In this document: positions 60,408 through 64,000 of the stretch, in pieces
Layout: every line of letters starts with the position of its first letter
Numbering within the stretch: the first letter of the stretch is position 1
From: Aurantimonas sp. 22II-16-19i
Lineage (GTDB): Bacteria; Pseudomonadota; Alphaproteobacteria; Rhizobiales; Rhizobiaceae
NCBI RefSeq assembly: GCF_002088275.1
Contig: NZ_AQQS01000026.1
Coordinates: 1 to 64,000 of the forward strand
DNA length: 64,000 bases
Reading direction: 5' to 3'
The notes under the pieces: generated by a model
Seen by the model: only the letters and a program-made list of their open reading frames with translations
Told to the model about the DNA's origin: nothing
Databases searched by the model: none
Made by a program: the position numbers and the translations under genes

Positions 60408-61562
60408 CTACTCCGCCGGATCGGTATCGCTGGCGAGCTCCTGCGCCGCCTCGACGTCCGGCTGGCGGGTGAAGCCCTTCAGCCCCGCATGATAGTTGCG
60501 GTCGCGCTCGATCTCCACCGGGGAGGTGAGATAGGCGGTGACGAGTTCGGCGAGCGAGCGCAGCGCGTGGACATGGATGCGCTCGTAGCCGTGGGAGGCA
60601 TCGACGCCGAAAGTGATCAGCGCCGTACGCACGTCGTGGCCGGCCTCGATGGCGGAGGCCGAGTCCGAGCGGTAGTAGCGGAAGATGTCCTTCTGGTAGC
60701 GGATGTCCTCGTCCTGGCAGAGCCGCACCAGCTTCTTGGTCAGGTGATAGTCGAACGGCCCGGTCTGGTCGGCCATGGCGACGGTGACGCCGAATTCGGA
60801 GGAGTTCTGGCCGGGGGCGGAGGTGCCGTTGTCGATGGCCAGCATGGAGGCGATGTCGGGCGTCAGGATCGAGGCGGCGCCGACGCCGACCTCCTCGGCG
60901 ATGGTGAACAGCCAGTGGGTGTCGACGGGGGTCGCAACGCCCTCGTCCTCCATCGCCTTGATCGCCGCCAGCATCACCGCGACGCCGGCCTTGTTGTCGA
61001 GATGGCGCGAGACGATGAAGCCGTTGTCGAGGAATTCCGGCTGCGGGTCGATCGACACCGTGTCGCCGACCTCGATGCCCAGCTTGGCCAGCTCGGCCGT
61101 GTCGCGGGACAGGGCATCGACGCGCAGCTCGACATAGTCCCAGCCGACGGGAAGCGTGTCGACCTCTTCATTGTAGGTGTGGCCGGAGGCCTTCAGCGGC
61201 AGGATGGTGCCGCGATAGGTGCCGGCGTCGGAGAAGATCATGCAGCGGGCGCCCTCCGCGAAGCGCGCCGACCAGTGGCCGATCGGCACCAGCTCGAGGC
61301 GGCCGTTCTCCTTCAGCCGCTTGACCTGCGCGCCGAGGGTGTCGAGATGGCTGACGACGGCTCTCGCCGAGGCGCGGCGGGACCCCTGGCGCAGCGCCGA
61401 GATCGCCCCGCGGCGGGTCAGCTCGACCTTCAGGCCGAGGCGCTCCAGCTCCTTGGCGACGTGGCGCACCACCGTGTCGGTGTAGCCGGTCGGGCTCGGA
61501 ATCTTCAGGAGCGCCTTGAGCTGGTCGGTCAGATACCCGGTATCGATCGTAAGCCTCGGCAC
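60408..61562 (-). CDS. M42-type peptidase of the NAGGN osmolyte system
   Basis: A 384-residue zinc aminopeptidase-fold protein of the M42 group that accompanies NAGGN synthesis genes. Metal-ligand segments are visible: VVSHLDTLG, RHLDNKAGVA, and IAEEVGVGA with the catalytic Glu. The start is GTG 61562 with a strong AAGGAGG 5 bases before; it directly follows the ngg stop. Its role in the pathway is not established. Confidence 0.93.
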   Translation of the reverse strand: MPRLTIDTGYLTDQLKALLKIPSPTGYTDTVVRHVAKELERLGLKVELTRRGAISALRQGSRRASARAVVSHLDTLGAQVKRLKENGRLELVPIGHWSARFAEGARCMIFSDAGTYRGTILPLKASGHTYNEEVDTLPVGWDYVELRVDALSRDTAELAKLGIEVGDTVSIDPQPEFLDNGFIVSRHLDNKAGVAVMLAAIKAMEDEGVATPVDTHWLFTIAEEVGVGAASILTPDIASMLAIDNGTSAPGQNSSEFGVTVAMADQTGPFDYHLTKKLVRLCQDEDIRYQKDIFRYYRSDSASAIEAGHDVRTALITFGVDASHGYERIHVHALRSLAELVTAYLTSPVEIERDRNYHAGLKGFTRQPDVEAAQELASDTDPAE

Positions 61563-63371
61563 TCAATCCTCCTTGCGCGACCTCTTCTGATGGGTGCGGG
61601 CCGCTCGCACCGAAAATGGCACCGACAGCGGGAACAACAGATCGACGAAGCGCTCCGCCGTCGGCTGCGGTTCGTGATTGGCCAGTCCCGGCCGCTCGTT
61701 CGCCTCGATGAACACGTAGTCGGCCAAGGCCGGCGACTTGATCATCAGGTCGATGCCGGTCACCGGTATCTCAATTGCCCGTGCGGCGGCAACAGCCGCC
61801 TCGACGAGGGCGGGGTGAATGTCGCCGGTGACGTCGTGGATGGTGCCGCCGGTGTGGAGATTGGCGGTCTTCCTGACGGTGATGCGCTCGCCCTCCGGCG
61901 GCACGTCGTCCATGGCAAATCCCGCCTGTTTCACGCAGCGCTCCGTTTCGGCGTCCATCGGCACCTTGCTCTCGCCGCCGGTCGCCGCCGAGCGGCGGCG
62001 CGACAGATGCTCGATCAGGTCCCGGACGCTGGAACGGCCGTCGCCGGTGATCACCGGCGGCTTGCGCAGGGCGGCGGCGACGAGGCGGTAGTCGATGACG
62101 ATCAGCCGCAGGTCGTTGCCCTGGAAGCAGGCCTCGAGGAGGACGTTCGGCGAGTGCTGCCGCGCCGCCTCGATGGCGGTCCTGGCTTCCGCCAGCGTCT
62201 CGATGCCGACGGAGATGCCGCGGCCCTGCTCGCCCCTCGCCGGCTTCACGACGATCTGGCCATGGGTCTCGATGAAGGCGGCGATGGCCGCGTCGTCGCT
62301 GTCGCCGGAAATCTGCTCCGGCACCGTCACGCCGGCCGCCTCGACCATGCGCCGGGTCACCATCTTGTCGTCGCAGATCGACATGGCGACCGCCGAGGTC
62401 AGCTCGGAAAGGCTTTCGCGGCACAGCACCGTGCGACCGCCATGGGTCAGCCGGAAGAAACCGCCGGCCGCGTCCACCACCTCGGTGTGGATGCCGCGCC
62501 GGCGCGCCTCGTCGACGATGATGCGGGCATAGGGATTGAGGCCCTCATATTCGTCGTTCGGCCCGGTGAAGAGCCTCTCGTTGATCTCGTTCTTGCGCTT
62601 GATGGTGAAGTAGGAGACCCGCGCGAAGCCGAGCTTGTCGTAGAGCCCGATGGCCTGGTCGTTGTCGTGCATCACCGACAGGTCCATGAAGGCGCAGCCT
62701 CTTGCCTGGAAGTGCTCGGCGAGACGGCGCACCAGGCTCTCGCCGATGCCCGGATGCGGCGCCTGGGGATCGACCGCGAGGCACCAGAGCGAGGAGCCGT
62801 TCTCCGGATCGCCGAAGGCCCGCTTGCCGTGGACGCCGGTGACCGTCCCGAGGATCGCCCCGGTGGTCTCGTCCTCGGCGACGAAATAGGTCAGCGCCCG
62901 GTTGTCGCGATTGGTCCAGAAGAAGGCGGGATGCACCTGCACCATGCCGCGCGACTGGTAGATCCGGTTGACCTCCGTCGCGTCCTCTTCCGAGGCGAGG
63001 CGGCGGATGAAATAGCCCCGCGGCCGGCGGTTGCCCGGCCGGTAGGTGGACAGGTCGAGGCGATAGGTGTGGGAGGGATCGAGGAAGAGTTCCTGCGGCG
63101 CATGGCTGAGGAGGACGTGCGGATCCTTGACGTAGAAGGCGATGTCGCGCCGGTCGGGGCCTTCCTCGCGCAGGGAATTGGCGAGCTCGCGCGGGTCGGC
63201 GAAGGTCTGGCCGAAGACCAGCCGGCCCCAGCCGCAATCGAGGATGGCGTTCTTCTTCAGCCCGTCCTGGTTCGCCCGCTCGCGCGCCGCCGAGCCCTTC
63301 GGGCCGGAAGCGCGCAGCTTCTCCAGGCGGTGCCCGCGATGCGGGCGGTCGGCCTCCTTCTCGCCGGCCAT
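61563..63371 (-). CDS. ngg: N-acetylglutaminylglutamine synthetase (GNAT plus ATP-grasp fusion)
   Basis: A 602-residue fusion that acetylates and condenses glutamine in synthesis of the osmoprotectant N-acetylglutaminylglutamine amide. A GNAT acetyltransferase domain (about 115-255, SLWCLAVDPQAPHPGIGESL) is followed by an ATP-grasp ligase (about 330-585, VVKPARGEQGRGISVGIET and FIEANERPGLANHE). It lies between asnO and the M42 gene, the order known from S. meliloti and Pseudomonas. Confidence 0.95.
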   Translation of the reverse strand: MAGEKEADRPHRGHRLEKLRASGPKGSAARERANQDGLKKNAILDCGWGRLVFGQTFADPRELANSLREEGPDRRDIAFYVKDPHVLLSHAPQELFLDPSHTYRLDLSTYRPGNRRPRGYFIRRLASEEDATEVNRIYQSRGMVQVHPAFFWTNRDNRALTYFVAEDETTGAILGTVTGVHGKRAFGDPENGSSLWCLAVDPQAPHPGIGESLVRRLAEHFQARGCAFMDLSVMHDNDQAIGLYDKLGFARVSYFTIKRKNEINERLFTGPNDEYEGLNPYARIIVDEARRRGIHTEVVDAAGGFFRLTHGGRTVLCRESLSELTSAVAMSICDDKMVTRRMVEAAGVTVPEQISGDSDDAAIAAFIETHGQIVVKPARGEQGRGISVGIETLAEARTAIEAARQHSPNVLLEACFQGNDLRLIVIDYRLVAAALRKPPVITGDGRSSVRDLIEHLSRRRSAATGGESKVPMDAETERCVKQAGFAMDDVPPEGERITVRKTANLHTGGTIHDVTGDIHPALVEAAVAAARAIEIPVTGIDLMIKSPALADYVFIEANERPGLANHEPQPTAERFVDLLFPLSVPFSVRAARTHQKRSRKED

Positions 63372-63375
63372 CCGC

Positions 63376-64000
63376 TCAGACCCCTTGTTCCTGCAGCCAC
63401 AGCTCGAGCAGCGCCACCTGCCAGAGCTCGGAGCCGCGCAGCGGCGTGATGTGGTCCGACGGATTGGCGAAGAGCTCGTCGAGATAGCTCTTTTGGAACA
63501 GCCCGCGACCTCTGGCCGCCTCGGACCCCAGCGTGTCCTTGACCATGTCGAGATAGGGACCGGAGATGTATTTCAGCTGCGGCACCGGGAAGTAGCCCTT
63601 CTTGCGGTCGATCACCGCCGAAGGGACCACCTGCCGGGCGACTTCCTTCAGGACGCCCTTGCCGTCCTGCTTCAGCTTCTCCTCGGCGGGAACCCGGGCG
63701 GCGAGTTCGACCAGCTCGTGGTCGAGGAAGGGGACGCGTGCCTCCAGCCCCCAGGCCATGGTCATGTTGTCGACCCGCTTCACCGGATCGTCCACCAGCA
63801 TGACATGGGCGTCGACCCTGAGCGCCTTGTCGACCGGGTTGGTGGCGCCGGCCATGGCGAAGTGGCGGGCGACGAAGTCGCGCGAAACATCCTCTTCCGT
63901 CTGCCATTCCGGCGCGATCTGGCCCTTCAGCGTCTCGTGGCTGCGGTCGAAGAAGGCGCTGGAATAGGCGCCGAGCGGGTCGTTGGCGCCGACCATCTTC
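63376..64000 (-). CDS. asnO: N-acetylglutaminylglutamine amidotransferase AsnO-like, C-terminal part (runs off window)
   Basis: About 208 C-terminal residues of an asparagine-synthetase-like amidotransferase of the NAGGN pathway. Visible motifs belong to the synthetase domain: DNMTMAWGLEARVPFLDHEL and KQDGKGVLKEVARQVVPS with RKKGYFPVPQL. The frame is still open at 64000 with no start in place, so the glutaminase domain is outside the window. Ends 4 bases before ngg. Confidence 0.93.
   Translation of the reverse strand, partial: KMVGANDPLGAYSSAFFDRSHETLKGQIAPEWQTEEDVSRDFVARHFAMAGATNPVDKALRVDAHVMLVDDPVKRVDNMTMAWGLEARVPFLDHELVELAARVPAEEKLKQDGKGVLKEVARQVVPSAVIDRKKGYFPVPQLKYISGPYLDMVKDTLGSEAARGRGLFQKSYLDELFANPSDHITPLRGSELWQVALLELWLQEQGV

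Noticed and set aside
60333-63449. 1,038-codon plus-strand open frame
   Set aside because: Antisense to the M42 peptidase and ngg genes, which have clear families.

Overview
The window is GC-rich alphaproteobacterial chromosome, most consistent with the order Hyphomicrobiales (Rhizobiales). The evidence is gene content: mdh-sucC-sucD-sucA-sucB-lpdA on one strand, hisF-hisE-coaA, dnaQ/secB/FxsA/Tim44-like/MltA/Smr in series, the N-acetylglutaminylglutamine amide (NAGGN) osmolyte genes, and RIME-like palindromic repeats. I cannot fix the genus from sequence alone. No rRNA, tRNA, CRISPR array, phage or insertion sequence was seen.

Layout. 1-2.9 kb: two RTX-type secreted proteins whose C-terminal modules are a colinear duplication. 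3.1-4.4 kb: hslU without an adjacent hslV. 5-7.5 kb: a small accessory patch with a LuxR-type regulator lacking a luxI, a HicAB toxin-antitoxin pair, an AlkB-type dioxygenase and a small secreted protein. 7.9-12.8 kb: coaA-hisE-hisF, then three tandem Uma2-family genes and dnaQ. 12.9-18.7 kb: secB, a secreted DM9-repeat protein, fxsA, then the Tim44-like/mltA/smr/XRE row. 19-32.9 kb: the TCA-cycle locus, with accessory genes in two places: two small exported proteins plus a VapBC-like pair between sucC and sucD, and a split pentapeptide protein, an SDR enzyme and an exported protein between sucB and lpdA. 33-41 kb: a DMT exporter, a MmyB-type regulator divergent from an NAD-dependent epimerase-like gene, and an RND efflux pair with divergent TetR regulator. 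41-49 kb: a BLUF photoreceptor, a fused TRAP-TAXI permease with DUF1850, a universal stress protein, and RNA-modification and transcription genes. 49-58.3 kb: nucleoside uptake and salvage (hydrolase, deoA, deoC, purine nucleoside phosphorylase, cdd, two permeases, VOC protein, ATPase). 58.4-64 kb: thioesterase, SlyX, an aspartic protease, and the NAGGN genes running off the right edge.

How the genes work together. The TCA genes encode malate dehydrogenase, succinyl-CoA ligase and the 2-oxoglutarate dehydrogenase complex. Strong hairpins after mdh and between sucD and sucA could set different expression levels within the locus. The nucleoside operon imports and degrades nucleosides to bases, deoxyribose-5-phosphate and then acetaldehyde plus glyceraldehyde-3-phosphate. 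The NAGGN genes suggest an organism exposed to osmotic stress.

The parts most worth a second look are the triplicated Uma2 genes, the gene insertions inside the TCA locus, the nested inverted repeats in the 34.9 kb divergent promoter, the paired palindromic repeats that punctuate the nucleoside operon, the DM9 protein, and the altered ligand pocket of the LuxR-type regulator. I saw no gene cluster that I could defend as a wholly new multi-gene system.
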